A stretch of DNA of 64,000 nucleotides from an uncultured Flavobacteriaceae bacterium (GTDB lineage Bacteria > Bacteroidota > Bacteroidia > Flavobacteriales > Flavobacteriaceae), in contig CAJIZF010000002.1 of NCBI GenBank assembly GCA_905181835.1, positions 186,001-250,000 of the forward strand. Direction: 5' to 3'. The notes below the pieces were generated by a model that was given only the letters and a program-made list of their open reading frames with translations, was not told where the DNA came from and made no database searches. Below are positions 7,530 to 16,513 of the stretch, in pieces. The position numbers and the translations under genes are program-made. The first letter of the stretch is position 1. Each line of letters starts with the position of its first letter.

Positions 7530-9382
7530 TGGCAGATATTATTCAATTATTACCAGATCATGTTGCCAATCAAATAGCTGCAGGAGAAGTTGTTCAAAGA
7601 CCAGCTTCCTTAGTAAAAGAATTACTTGAAAATGCTATTGATGCAAAAGCTACATTGATTAAACTACTCATAAAAGATGCTGGAAAAACATTAGTACAAG
7701 TAATTGACAACGGAACAGGAATGACGAAGGCAGATGCTCAATTTTGCTTTGAACGTCATGCTACCTCTAAAATAAAAATTGCCGAAGACTTATTTAATAT
7801 TCATACGAAAGGGTTTCGTGGAGAAGCTTTAGCGTCTATTGCCGCTATTGCTCATGTAGAATTGAAAACCAAAACTGAAAAAGATGAAATAGGAACTCAT
7901 ATTACTATAGAGGGTAGTTCGATAACATCCGAAACTCCTGTGGTAGTTCCTGTGGGAAGTTCTATTTCAGTAAAAAATTTATTTTATAATATTCCTGCTC
8001 GACGTAATTTTTTAAAAAGTAATTCTGTCGAGACCCGACACATCATCGATGAATTTCATCGAGTAGCGCTGGCGCATCCCAATGTAGAATTTATTTTGAT
8101 CAATAACGAAAGTACGGTTTTCAATTTGCCACCTTCAAATGTTAGACAACGTATTGTTAATATTTTAGGGGCTAAAACAAATGAAAAGTTAGTGCCTGTA
8201 TCTGAAGAAACAGAAATTGTTAAAGTAGAAGGTTTTGTTGTTAAACCTGAATTTTCAAAAAAAAGTAGGGGAGAGCAGTTTTTTTTTGTAAACAATCGTT
8301 TTATAAAAAGTTCTTATCTACACCATGCCATTTTATCGGCTTTTGAGGGTTTATTGAAAGAGGGCAATCAACCTGGCTATTTTCTTTTTTTGGATGTCGA
8401 TCCTCAAACGATAGATATAAATATTCATCCTACAAAAACTGAAATAAAATTTGACGATGATCATGCAATTTATGCTATGCTCAGAGCATCTGTAAAACAT
8501 AGTTTAGGTCAATTTAGTATTGTCCCAAGCCTAGATTTTAATAAAGATCCAGAAATGGATACTCCCTACGATCTGAGTAAAAAAAATCCAATTGCGCCTA
8601 CTCTACAGGTTGATAGAAATTTTAACCCTTTTCAGGAAAATAAGAATCAGAAGTCCCACTTTAATACGTTCGCATCAAAAAATACTGTTTCTAATGTAAA
8701 TTCGTGGGAGGCTATGTATGTTGGATTAAAAAGTGATCAGGATGATACCGACTTCGATTCTATTGAGTTCGAGAGCGATAAAGTAACAGGAAGTCTTTTC
8801 GAAAATGAAGAAAACAATTCCAACAACTTTATATTCCAATTTCAGAACAAATATATTATGAGCCCTATAAAAAGCGGAATTATGGTTATTCATCAAAATT
8901 TAGCGCATCAAAGAATTTTATATGAAGGCATATTAAAAAATATTACCATAAAAGAGGCAACTAGTCAACAACTATTATTTCCATTGCAATTAACTTTTTC
9001 AAAATTGGATATTGAAATATTAAAGAGTATTCAACAGCAATTGGAACATACTGGATTTAGTTTTTCTTCTTTTAAGGATGATACGATAGAAATTAATGGC
9101 ATTCCTGTGGCTGTAAAAGAGAATGAGATAAAAAATATATTGGATTGCTTGGTAAATGATATTCGAACAGAGGTGCCGGATCCTGGTTTTAGTCAAAACG
9201 ACCTATTAGCAAAATCACTAGCAAAATCATTGGCAGTAAAAACAGGTAAATCATTAAATGAAGCTGAGCTAGAACATTTAGTTCATCAGTTATTTGCTTG
9301 CAAAGAGCCTACGAAATCTCCAACTAATCAATCAGTATTAATGATATTAGATGCATCAGATATTGATAAAAAATTTATTTAA
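7529..9382 (+). CDS. mutL: DNA mismatch repair protein MutL (endonuclease motif not recognisable)
   Basis: A 617-residue GHKL ATPase that links MutS mismatch recognition to strand removal. The N-terminal ATPase is intact: ENAIDAKAT, DNGTGM, HATSKI and GFRGEALASIAAIAHVEL, followed by the transducer domain (FVNNRFIKS, IHPTKTEIKF). The C-terminal dimerisation domain is present. However, the metal-binding motif DQHAxxExxxxE is replaced at residues 455-466 by HQNLAHQRILYE, losing the acidic Asp, the His and the first Glu, and the usual CPHGRP tail is missing. The protein therefore looks endonuclease-minus. MutL is start-stop coupled to the small gene upstream, and the rhomboid gene starts on the base after its stop. 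Confidence 0.95.
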   Translation: MADIIQLLPDHVANQIAAGEVVQRPASLVKELLENAIDAKATLIKLLIKDAGKTLVQVIDNGTGMTKADAQFCFERHATSKIKIAEDLFNIHTKGFRGEALASIAAIAHVELKTKTEKDEIGTHITIEGSSITSETPVVVPVGSSISVKNLFYNIPARRNFLKSNSVETRHIIDEFHRVALAHPNVEFILINNESTVFNLPPSNVRQRIVNILGAKTNEKLVPVSEETEIVKVEGFVVKPEFSKKSRGEQFFFVNNRFIKSSYLHHAILSAFEGLLKEGNQPGYFLFLDVDPQTIDINIHPTKTEIKFDDDHAIYAMLRASVKHSLGQFSIVPSLDFNKDPEMDTPYDLSKKNPIAPTLQVDRNFNPFQENKNQKSHFNTFASKNTVSNVNSWEAMYVGLKSDQDDTDFDSIEFESDKVTGSLFENEENNSNNFIFQFQNKYIMSPIKSGIMVIHQNLAHQRILYEGILKNITIKEATSQQLLFPLQLTFSKLDIEILKSIQQQLEHTGFSFSSFKDDTIEINGIPVAVKENEIKNILDCLVNDIRTEVPDPGFSQNDLLAKSLAKSLAVKTGKSLNEAELEHLVHQLFACKEPTKSPTNQSVLMILDASDIDKKFI

Positions 9383-10117
9383 ATGAGAACTATTTCTGAA
9401 ACCATAAAGGCTTTAATAATAGTTAATATTATTTTTTTTATAGGCTCAAGTTTTCTAGGAGAAGGCGCTTATAAATTATTTTCTTTATACTATTTCGAGC
9501 ATCCAAATTTTCGATTTTGGCAGCCCTTAACCCATATGTTCATGCATGGAGGTTTAATGCATATTTTATTCAATATGTACGCATTATGGGCATTTGGATC
9601 TCCTTTGGAAATGAATTGGGGTACTAAAAAGTTTTTATTTTTTTATTTTTCAGCTGGCTTTGGTGCTGCTTTGATTCATACTTTAGTTAATTATTACCAG
9701 ATTCAAGAGGGAATGAGTGCTCTTTTAAATATTGGAATGAATCAATCAGAAATCATGAGTATGTTAACTACAGGTCAATATAACTCTGGGATTTTAGAAG
9801 CTGTTTCTGTTGAAAGCATAGAGTCTTTGTATGTAAGTTTTAATACCCCAGCCGTGGGAGCTTCTGGTGCTATCTACGGAGTTTTAGTAGCTTTTGGTAT
9901 GATGTACCCCAATGCCGAATTAATGCTTATATTTTTACCAATTCCAATAAAAGCAAAGTATTTTATACCAATTATAATTGCGGGTGATTTATTTTTTGGA
10001 ATTTCAGGTACCGCCACTGGTATAGCACATTTTGCTCATATAGGAGGCGCTTTATTTGGTTTTATAATGGCTTATTATTGGAAAAAGAATAGTTTTGATT
10101 CGCATCGATGGAATTAA
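9383..10117 (+). CDS. Rhomboid family intramembrane serine protease (first of two)
   Basis: A 244-residue polytopic membrane protein. The catalytic dyad is visible: GASGAIYG with Ser161, and HFAHIGGALFG with His219. The L1-loop and second-helix segment HMFMHGGLMHILFNMYALW (residues 51-69) contains the conserved HxxxN. Rhomboids cleave substrates within or near transmembrane helices. An insertion of about 50 residues between helices 3 and 4 (about 103-155) is longer than in minimal bacterial rhomboids. The gene starts on the base after the mutL stop codon and precedes a second rhomboid. The substrate is unknown. Confidence 0.93.
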   Translation: MRTISETIKALIIVNIIFFIGSSFLGEGAYKLFSLYYFEHPNFRFWQPLTHMFMHGGLMHILFNMYALWAFGSPLEMNWGTKKFLFFYFSAGFGAALIHTLVNYYQIQEGMSALLNIGMNQSEIMSMLTTGQYNSGILEAVSVESIESLYVSFNTPAVGASGAIYGVLVAFGMMYPNAELMLIFLPIPIKAKYFIPIIIAGDLFFGISGTATGIAHFAHIGGALFGFIMAYYWKKNSFDSHRWN

Positions 10118-10145
10118 TTAAAAACTCTGATATATTTTATAACAA

Positions 10146-11015
10146 GTGAATACAAATAATCTAGTAGATCAGTATAAACAACTTTCAATAGTTTTAAAAA
10201 TCATTGTAATAAATACCTTGATTTTTTTAATCGTTTATTTGGGATCTTTTTTCTTTAAATTACCCCCATCTATTTTTGTTTCTTGGTTTGTATTGCCTAC
10301 TAGTTTTTTAGAAATTGTTTTCCAGCCCTGGTCTTTTGTGACCTATGCTTTTTTGCATGCTGGATTTTGGCATTTATTTTGGAATATGTATTTACTTTAT
10401 TGGTTTGGCCTTTTTACATTAAATTTATTTACTTCTAAAAGATTTTTAACTATCTATTTGTTAGGAGCTATAAATGGTGGTCTTTTTTATGTTTTAGCCT
10501 ATAACTTTTTTCCAGTATTTAATAATATTTCCAGTAATTTAATGGGTGCTTCAGCAGCTGTATTGGCAATAGTCATATTTATTGCTACTTATACTCCTGA
10601 GGCCATGGTACGTATATTTACGTTTCGAATTAAGCTTTGGCAAATTGGATTGGTTATGGTTTTGTTAGATTTATTACAACTTCCATCTTCGGGTAATGCC
10701 GGCGGATTGATAGCGCATATGGGTGGAGCAATTTTTGGTTATGTATATGCTATCCAACTAAAAAAGGGTAATGATATCGGTATCTGGTTTGAAAACTTAA
10801 TAGATACGCTAGTGAATCTATTTAAGTCTAATAAACACAAACATTTTAAGCAAGTCCATAAAACAAAACAAACAGCAACAAAAAAGACCAAACGAAACCC
10901 AACTAATAATCACCAAATAAAAATTGATCTTATTCTTGATAAAATAGGAAAAAGCGGTTATGATAGTTTAACTAAGGCTGAGAAGGACTTTTTATTTAAA
11001 GCAGGTAAAGATTAA
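10146..11015 (+). CDS. Rhomboid family intramembrane serine protease (second of two), GTG start
   Basis: A 289-residue rhomboid with the motif HAGFWHLFWNMYLLYWFG (71-88), catalytic Ser136 in LMGASAAVLA (GxS intact, though the usual following Gly is Ala) and His191 in IAHMGGAIFGY. After the last helix comes a basic cytoplasmic tail (about 205-289) ending in the conserved block DKIGKSGYDSLTKAEKDFLF, which many Bacteroidota rhomboids carry. The only start giving the full first helix is the GTG at 10146, since an in-frame stop lies just upstream. It lies 28 bp after the first rhomboid and 3 bp before the EEP gene. The two paralogues differ enough to have separate substrates. Confidence 0.9.
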   Translation: MNTNNLVDQYKQLSIVLKIIVINTLIFLIVYLGSFFFKLPPSIFVSWFVLPTSFLEIVFQPWSFVTYAFLHAGFWHLFWNMYLLYWFGLFTLNLFTSKRFLTIYLLGAINGGLFYVLAYNFFPVFNNISSNLMGASAAVLAIVIFIATYTPEAMVRIFTFRIKLWQIGLVMVLLDLLQLPSSGNAGGLIAHMGGAIFGYVYAIQLKKGNDIGIWFENLIDTLVNLFKSNKHKHFKQVHKTKQTATKKTKRNPTNNHQIKIDLILDKIGKSGYDSLTKAEKDFLFKAGKD

Positions 11016-11018
11016 CTA

Positions 11019-12047
11019 ATGAAAATAAAGTTTGGTTTTTTTAATTGGTTAATTTATTGGAGTAATATTGTTGTTGCCTTTTTATTACTCTTTACCTTTT
11101 TAGTACCCTATTTGGCTCCTACCTCTTTTCCAAACTTGTCGTTATTGAGTTTAGTAGTGTCTCCATTAATTTTAATCAATATTTTATTTTGTCTTTATTG
11201 GTTTTTTAAAATCAAAAGCAATGCATTTATATCTCTCATAGTAGTTGCCTTAGCTTATTTCCACTTTGGTTCTTTTATTAAATTATCAACTAAAAAACCT
11301 ATTATTACTACACAAAATCAACTAAAAATTCTCTCATTCAATGTTCGGTTATTTAATTTTTACGAAACCAAAGAAATTGCAATCGGATGTGCAAAAATGA
11401 TGGATTTTTACCTTAAAAATGAACAACCTGATATTCTTTGTTTGCAGGAGTTCAGTAAAAATATGAACATAAATTTCTCGGAATATCCTCACCGGTATAT
11501 TCAATTTAAAAATAAAAATGTTTTAGGACATGCTATCTATTCAAAATACCCTTTAATTAATACTCATACTTTTAATTTTAAAGATTCTTACAATAACACC
11601 ATAGCAGCTGATATTATAAAGGGTAAAGATACTATTCGCATCTATAATTTACATTTACAGTCTTTTAGTATACTGCCAAGTATGAAATATTTGCAAGAAG
11701 TGGACAATGAAGTACTGAGAAAAAAAGTTAGCATGCGTCTTGTAAAACAACAAAATCAGGTTGATAAAATTCTTCAACACAAAAATAAATCTGATTCTCC
11801 AGTTATTATTTCGGGTGATTTTAATAATACTGCATTTTCTTATGTTTATCATCAACTTTCAAAAGATATGAATGATGCATTTTTGTTAGCAGGTAGTGAT
11901 ATCGGAACTACTTTTATTTTTGAAAATTATCCGATGAGAATAGACTATTTGTTGGCAACAAAAGATTTAAAGGTGTTAGACTTCAATACTATTAAAAAAA
12001 CATTTTCAGATCACTACCCCATTAGTGCTACCTTTGGATGGAATTAA
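11019..12047 (+). CDS. Membrane-anchored endonuclease/exonuclease/phosphatase (EEP) family protein
   Basis: A 342-residue protein. Three hydrophobic helices fill the first 90 or so residues, followed by an EEP fold: ILSFNVRLFNFYE, DILCLQEF (catalytic Glu), GDFNNTAFSYVYHQL (Asp/Asn pair), RIDYLLAT and SDHYPISATF (catalytic Asp-His). All active-site elements of the DNase I-like superfamily are present. The membrane anchor puts the domain at the cytoplasmic membrane. The family includes nucleases and lipid or sugar phosphodiesterases, so the substrate cannot be named. It is the last gene of the mutL-rhomboid-rhomboid unit, and its end overlaps the end of the convergent WbqC gene by 20 bp. Confidence 0.88.
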   Translation: MKIKFGFFNWLIYWSNIVVAFLLLFTFLVPYLAPTSFPNLSLLSLVVSPLILINILFCLYWFFKIKSNAFISLIVVALAYFHFGSFIKLSTKKPIITTQNQLKILSFNVRLFNFYETKEIAIGCAKMMDFYLKNEQPDILCLQEFSKNMNINFSEYPHRYIQFKNKNVLGHAIYSKYPLINTHTFNFKDSYNNTIAADIIKGKDTIRIYNLHLQSFSILPSMKYLQEVDNEVLRKKVSMRLVKQQNQVDKILQHKNKSDSPVIISGDFNNTAFSYVYHQLSKDMNDAFLLAGSDIGTTFIFENYPMRIDYLLATKDLKVLDFNTIKKTFSDHYPISATFGWN

Positions 12048-12672
12048 TTTGATTAAAATCTATTTTTTGATTTTCCAAATAAGAGACGGCATTGGGGCCT
12101 TCACTAAATAATAAATCTAGTATAGAAAGGTTAGCGATAAAATTATTTTCTTTATTCAATACTTGAAAATAAGGTTCTAATTTTATGTCTAAATCTAACT
12201 TAGGGTTTACGAGTCTTCTTAGGTCTAATTGGGATGGGTTTTTAAAATATTCTTTAGTAAATTTATATCTTTTACTTATATCTAACAATTCACAGATTAA
12301 ATCAAAAGCTTCCAAATTAAAATCAAATAAGGAATGGACGGGTTTAAAAAACAAAGGTTTCAATTTTATGGACTATTCAAAGTACGGCGATGTTCGGTAA
12401 GCAGATTCTAATGATTTCCAGTGTTGAATTTGCCAAGGAAAACTATTTTCAACTAATACTTCATTCGTTTTTTTTCTTATTCCCTTTTGTGAATGTTTAA
12501 TAGGTATATTTAATAATAATTTTCCATTACTATGAGCTATGTAGACTCTATTTCTATAACTCTGCTTTTGATAATTATCATCAGCTTCAAAAAACACTTT
12601 TTCAGCTTGGACATAAGCTACCATCTGAGTGATGGAAGTAAAATAAGTAGGATGAATTAATATGGTTTCCAA
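12028..12672 (-). pseudogene. WbqC-like family protein, interrupted by an in-frame TAG
   Basis: Two adjacent reading frames in the same phase make one WbqC family protein of about 214 codons. The N-terminal part has LIHPTYFTSITQMVAY, NYQKQSYRNRVYIA, LLNIPIKHS and QHWKSLESAYRTSPYFE. A TAG at 12373-12375 then interrupts it. The frame resumes with KPLFFKPVHSLFDFN and runs to 12028. No indel is needed and the total length is right for the family, so a single nonsense change (or a read error) explains it. The start appears to be TTG at 12672. WbqC-like proteins are found in lipopolysaccharide and surface-glycan contexts; here the gene is the tail of the parAB-dapB-lepB unit, 21 bp after lepB. Confidence 0.8.
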
Positions 12673-12693
12673 TAATTTAATATTTTTTGGATG

Positions 12694-14307
12694 TTAAGCT
12701 TTTCTTTTTCTTTTTCTAAAAAAATCAAAAATAAACCAAGCTCCCAACAAGACAACAAAATATATGAAATACGAAACAGGTTTCCCTTCACCACCAACAG
12801 TTGTAAACAGTCGTTCCCATCTTATTTTATTCATAAAGCCCTCCGCATTACTATCCCAACTCATCCAAATAAATACAGGTTTTCCTACCACATGATTGAA
12901 TGGGACAAAGCCCCACATTCTAGCATCTTGTGAATTATCTCGATTATCTCCCATCATCCAATAATAGTCTTGTAGAAAAGTATATTCAGTTAAAATTTTT
13001 CCGTTTAATTTTACCTGAGTTCCAGATAAAGAAATTTTATTCTGAATTCCAAATTCACTGCCTTCATAAACCTCGATAATACGTTTGTATAGAGCAATAT
13101 TTTCGATCGTTATTTCTGTACTTTCCCCTGCTTCAGGAATTGTTATAGGGCCAAAGAATTTAGTATTCCATTTAAATCTTGGATCTTGTGGGAAAGTGCT
13201 TTGGTTCCAAGTTCCTTCCTCTACGTTTAGTTTTTCAACTTCTATAACATTTGGATTGTTTTTTACTTTTTGATAAGCTTCATCTGTTAATTGCGCTATG
13301 TGTGTAATAATTTTGTTTTTTCTATCTATGTCCGATATGTATATGTCTGAAATATCAAAATGGCTCGAAACAAATGCTGATGGTTGATTCAAATACCTCC
13401 CTGAATTATCTCTTTTTACAAAAGAACTTTTAGATACTATTTTATAACGAAATTGAAGCTTTGCTCTATCTGGTAAGCTATTTTGTTTTCCATCTATATA
13501 AACATATCCATTTTTGATTTCTAATTCATCCCCAGGAATACCAACACATCTTTTTACATAATTAGATTTTTTATCCAACGGCTTTACCTTAAACCCTTTA
13601 GAAGGTCTATTAATATCAATTAAAGTATCCGTAGGCCAACTAAAAACAACAATATCATTTCGTTTAATTTTTTGAAATCCAGGAAATCTTAAATACGGTA
13701 GTTGTGGTTTGTCTAAATAAGATTTTTTTCTGAGGACTGGTATAGTGTCGTGAACCATGGGAAAAGAAACTGCTGTCATTGGTGCTCTTGCTCCATAGTG
13801 AAACTTACTCACAAAAAGAAAATCTCCAACTAATAGTGTTTTTTCCAAAGAAGAAGTTGGTATAGTAAAGGGTTGCATCACATAGGTATGAATGATGGTT
13901 GCTGCTACTACTGCAAATAAAATAGAACTAATCCATTCGCCAGTTGCAGTTCTTGGTTTTAAACTCCTTTCTTTTATATGGGTTGCGTCCTGAAAATAGT
14001 TAACATAGTAGATATACATACCTAGAGTACCTACTCCTAAAATGGTATCCTTAGTACTATTTTTTCCAAAACTTCTTAGTGTTTCAACCCAGATAACTGG
14101 AAACATTATTAAGTTGATAATGGGAATAAATAGGAGTAAAGTCCACCACGATGGGCGATTGATTATTTTCATTAATACTATCGAATTATAAATCGGTATC
14201 GCAGCTTCCCAAATTTTTCTTCCAGCTTTCTTATATAACTTCCAAGTTCCTAAAAAATGAATTATTTGAACAATTAGAATTAAAATTAGTATAGTGGTAA
14301 AAGTCAT
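12694..14307 (-). CDS. lepB: Signal peptidase I
   Basis: A 537-residue membrane protease that removes signal peptides from exported proteins. After three or four hydrophobic segments (residues 1-145) the catalytic Ser153 lies in PTSSLEKTLLVGDFLFV and the general-base Lys252 in NYVKRCVGIPGD. The C-terminal box MMGDNRDNSQDARMWGFVP is intact, followed by a final transmembrane helix and a basic tail. The protein is much longer than the E. coli enzyme because of an N-terminal DUF5684-type region and an insertion in the catalytic domain, both usual in Bacteroidota. It lies 16 bp downstream of dapB in the same operon. One of the few variations is Leu in place of Met after the catalytic Ser. Confidence 0.95.
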   Translation of the reverse strand: MTFTTILILILIVQIIHFLGTWKLYKKAGRKIWEAAIPIYNSIVLMKIINRPSWWTLLLFIPIINLIMFPVIWVETLRSFGKNSTKDTILGVGTLGMYIYYVNYFQDATHIKERSLKPRTATGEWISSILFAVVAATIIHTYVMQPFTIPTSSLEKTLLVGDFLFVSKFHYGARAPMTAVSFPMVHDTIPVLRKKSYLDKPQLPYLRFPGFQKIKRNDIVVFSWPTDTLIDINRPSKGFKVKPLDKKSNYVKRCVGIPGDELEIKNGYVYIDGKQNSLPDRAKLQFRYKIVSKSSFVKRDNSGRYLNQPSAFVSSHFDISDIYISDIDRKNKIITHIAQLTDEAYQKVKNNPNVIEVEKLNVEEGTWNQSTFPQDPRFKWNTKFFGPITIPEAGESTEITIENIALYKRIIEVYEGSEFGIQNKISLSGTQVKLNGKILTEYTFLQDYYWMMGDNRDNSQDARMWGFVPFNHVVGKPVFIWMSWDSNAEGFMNKIRWERLFTTVGGEGKPVSYFIYFVVLLGAWFIFDFFRKRKRKA

Positions 14308-14323
14308 TTTATTATTTGATTTG

Positions 14324-15025
14324 TTATTTTAGTTTTAATACGTCTTTCATGGAAAAGATTCCTTTTTTGCCTAAAAGCCATTCTGCAGCAATCAGAGCGC
14401 CAAGAGCGAAACCTTCTCTGCTGTGCGCTTCATGTTGAATCGATATGGTATCAATTTCTGATTGATAGTTAATTGTATGAGTTCCTTTTACATTTGTTAG
14501 CCTTTTTGCAGTAATCTTAATATTATTTTTTTCAACTTTTTTTAAATTCCAGCTTTTTTTATCTGAATTTTTAATTATATCTTCAGCTAATGTTATTGCA
14601 GTTCCACTTGGTGTATCAAGTTTTTCTGTATGGTGTATTTCTTCTAAAGATACCTGATATTCTTTCCATGGTTTCATGAGATTAGCTAGATATTCATTCA
14701 TTTTAAAAAAAATATTGACACCAATACTAAAGTTAGACGCATAGATAAAAGCTCCGTTACACTTATTACAAAAATTTATGATTTCATCATAATTATCAAG
14801 CCAACCAGTAGTTCCACAAACAATCGGTATTTGATGTTCCAAACAAAATTTAATATTAGAGGCTGCTGCTTTGGGAGTTGAAAAATCAATAGCTACATCT
14901 GCTTCAATGATTTTTTCAAGTGACGATTTTCCAGAAGTTTTCAAAACAATCGTGTGCCCTTTTTGCAAAGCTATTTGTTCGATAGTTTTACCCATTTTAC
15001 CATATCCAAAAAGTGCTATTTTCAT
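14324..15025 (-). CDS. dapB: 4-hydroxy-tetrahydrodipicolinate reductase
   Basis: A 233-residue NAD(P)H-dependent enzyme of the lysine/diaminopimelate pathway, which feeds both protein and peptidoglycan synthesis. The nucleotide-binding motif is GYGKMGKTI (residues 7-15). GTTGWLDNYDEI and YASNFSIGVN are conserved. The catalytic region EEIHHTEKLDTPSGTA gives His131/His132 and Lys135. It is slightly shorter than the E. coli protein, as usual in this phylum. Its start overlaps the stop of the DUF5683 gene by 4 bp (ATGA), showing coupled translation. Confidence 0.96.
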   Translation of the reverse strand: MKIALFGYGKMGKTIEQIALQKGHTIVLKTSGKSSLEKIIEADVAIDFSTPKAAASNIKFCLEHQIPIVCGTTGWLDNYDEIINFCNKCNGAFIYASNFSIGVNIFFKMNEYLANLMKPWKEYQVSLEEIHHTEKLDTPSGTAITLAEDIIKNSDKKSWNLKKVEKNNIKITAKRLTNVKGTHTINYQSEIDTISIQHEAHSREGFALGALIAAEWLLGKKGIFSMKDVLKLK

Positions 15026-15621
15026 TTAAATCGATATTTTAATGAAATACTATAATTTGCTTTTGTATCTATAGGATTTAACTCAAATACGGGTTCCAAC
15101 GTTAGGTCGTTGTTAACATTAAATTGCCTTAAATGAGCGTCTACATTAGCATCAATTATATTTAATAAATAAAAAGCTACAGCTACAGCAATACTTAAAT
15201 CTTTATTTCTTTTAGCTGTTTTTTGTGCATCTTCCAGTCTATCTGAAGAAACAATAGGGGTGGTGCCATTTCCCCAAAATTCGTCATCAGTATAACCAGC
15301 TAATCTTCTTTTGTAAGCATTTCTAAACCGATTGTAATCGTCATTATTTAGCTTGTAAAAATAAATACTGGTTCCTATTCCAAGATAGACGATTGGAACC
15401 TTCCAATATCGTTTATTGTAAATCTGTCCCAAACCTGGTAAAACAGCTGAGTAAAATGCTGCTTTTGCTGGTGCTAAAGGATTGTATTGGTTGTTTTTTT
15501 CAATGGGCCTATCTTTAAAGGTAAGCTCTTTTTGATTACTTAGGGAAAGTGTATCTGATTTTTGGGCAATTAAGCTATTTGCAGATAGAAAAAGAAATAT
15601 ATAGATAAATTTATTATTCAC
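15022..15621 (-). CDS. DUF5683 domain-containing protein
   Basis: A 199-residue protein with an N-terminal signal peptide (MNNKFIYIFLFLSANSLIAQ), a central segment AAFYSAVLPGLGQIYNKRYW followed by a hydrophobic helix VPIVYLGIGTSIYFY, and a C-terminal hydrophobic stretch. The PGLGQIYN signature defines DUF5683, a Bacteroidota-specific envelope family often found between parB and dapB. The function is unknown. Overlaps with parB (8 bp) and dapB (4 bp) place it firmly inside this operon. Confidence 0.85.
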   Translation of the reverse strand: MNNKFIYIFLFLSANSLIAQKSDTLSLSNQKELTFKDRPIEKNNQYNPLAPAKAAFYSAVLPGLGQIYNKRYWKVPIVYLGIGTSIYFYKLNNDDYNRFRNAYKRRLAGYTDDEFWGNGTTPIVSSDRLEDAQKTAKRNKDLSIAVAVAFYLLNIIDANVDAHLRQFNVNNDLTLEPVFELNPIDTKANYSISLKYRFK

Positions 15622-16513
15622 GCTTAAGTAAATTCAAGATTCGATAAAAATCTTTTTTATTTTTAAAGGGGATGGAAACATTCCCTTTGTTGATAGCAGA
15701 ACTTTTTATGGTAACTGGGCTGTCTAAATATTTTGAAAGTTCTTTTTTTGCAGTTTTTAAATAGTTTGGAAGAACTGTTTTTTTTGTTAACGTTTTTTTC
15801 TTGGGTTCAATTTTAAGATTTCTAACGAGGGCTTCTGTTTCCCTTACCGAAAGGTTTTCAGAAATAACTTTTTCATAAATATGAAGTTGCTCTCTAGAGT
15901 TTTCTATATTAATAATAGCTCTCCCGTGCCCCATGGAGATAAAGCGATCTCGCATTCCTGTCTGAATAATTGGGTCTAATTTTAACAATCTCAAATAATT
16001 TGCAATTGTAGAACGGCTTTTTCCTACTCGATCACTTAATACTTCTTGTGTTATCTCTATTTCTTCAATTAAACGTTGATATGATAAACTAATTTCAATG
16101 GGATCTAGATCTTGACGTTGAATATTTTCAACCAAAGCCATTTCTAAAGATTCTTGGTCATTGGCAACTCTAATAAAAGCAGGAATAGTAATCTTTCCAA
16201 TTAATTTTGAGGCTCTAAATCTTCGCTCTCCACTCACTAATTGAAATTTATTAAATTCAAGTTTTCTGACCGTAATGGGCTGAATGACTCCTAATTCTCT
16301 TATTGAAGATGCTAATTCTCTTAACGATTCTTCATTAAATCTAGATCGTGGTTGAAATGGATTCATTTCAATTAGTTTTAAGTCTAAATCAATTATAGTT
16401 CCTATCCCTTGATTTTCATTCTTATCAGTTATCGACTTTATATCATTGATTGGATCTTTTAATAATGCCGATAATCCTCTACCTAGGGCTTGTTTTTTTG
16501 TTGCTTTAGCCAT
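15614..16513 (-). CDS. parB: Chromosome partitioning protein ParB
   Basis: A 299-residue centromere-binding CTPase. Visible are the N-terminal motif MNPFQPRSRFNEESL, the CTP-binding C-motif GERRFRA and the following ENIQRQDLDPIE, a helix-turn-helix (EVLSDRVGKSRSTIANYLRL) that reads parS, and a C-terminal dimerisation domain. It lies directly after parA with no gap. No perfect parS-type palindrome was recognised by eye in this window. Confidence 0.96.
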   Translation of the reverse strand: MAKATKKQALGRGLSALLKDPINDIKSITDKNENQGIGTIIDLDLKLIEMNPFQPRSRFNEESLRELASSIRELGVIQPITVRKLEFNKFQLVSGERRFRASKLIGKITIPAFIRVANDQESLEMALVENIQRQDLDPIEISLSYQRLIEEIEITQEVLSDRVGKSRSTIANYLRLLKLDPIIQTGMRDRFISMGHGRAIINIENSREQLHIYEKVISENLSVRETEALVRNLKIEPKKKTLTKKTVLPNYLKTAKKELSKYLDSPVTIKSSAINKGNVSIPFKNKKDFYRILNLLKRE

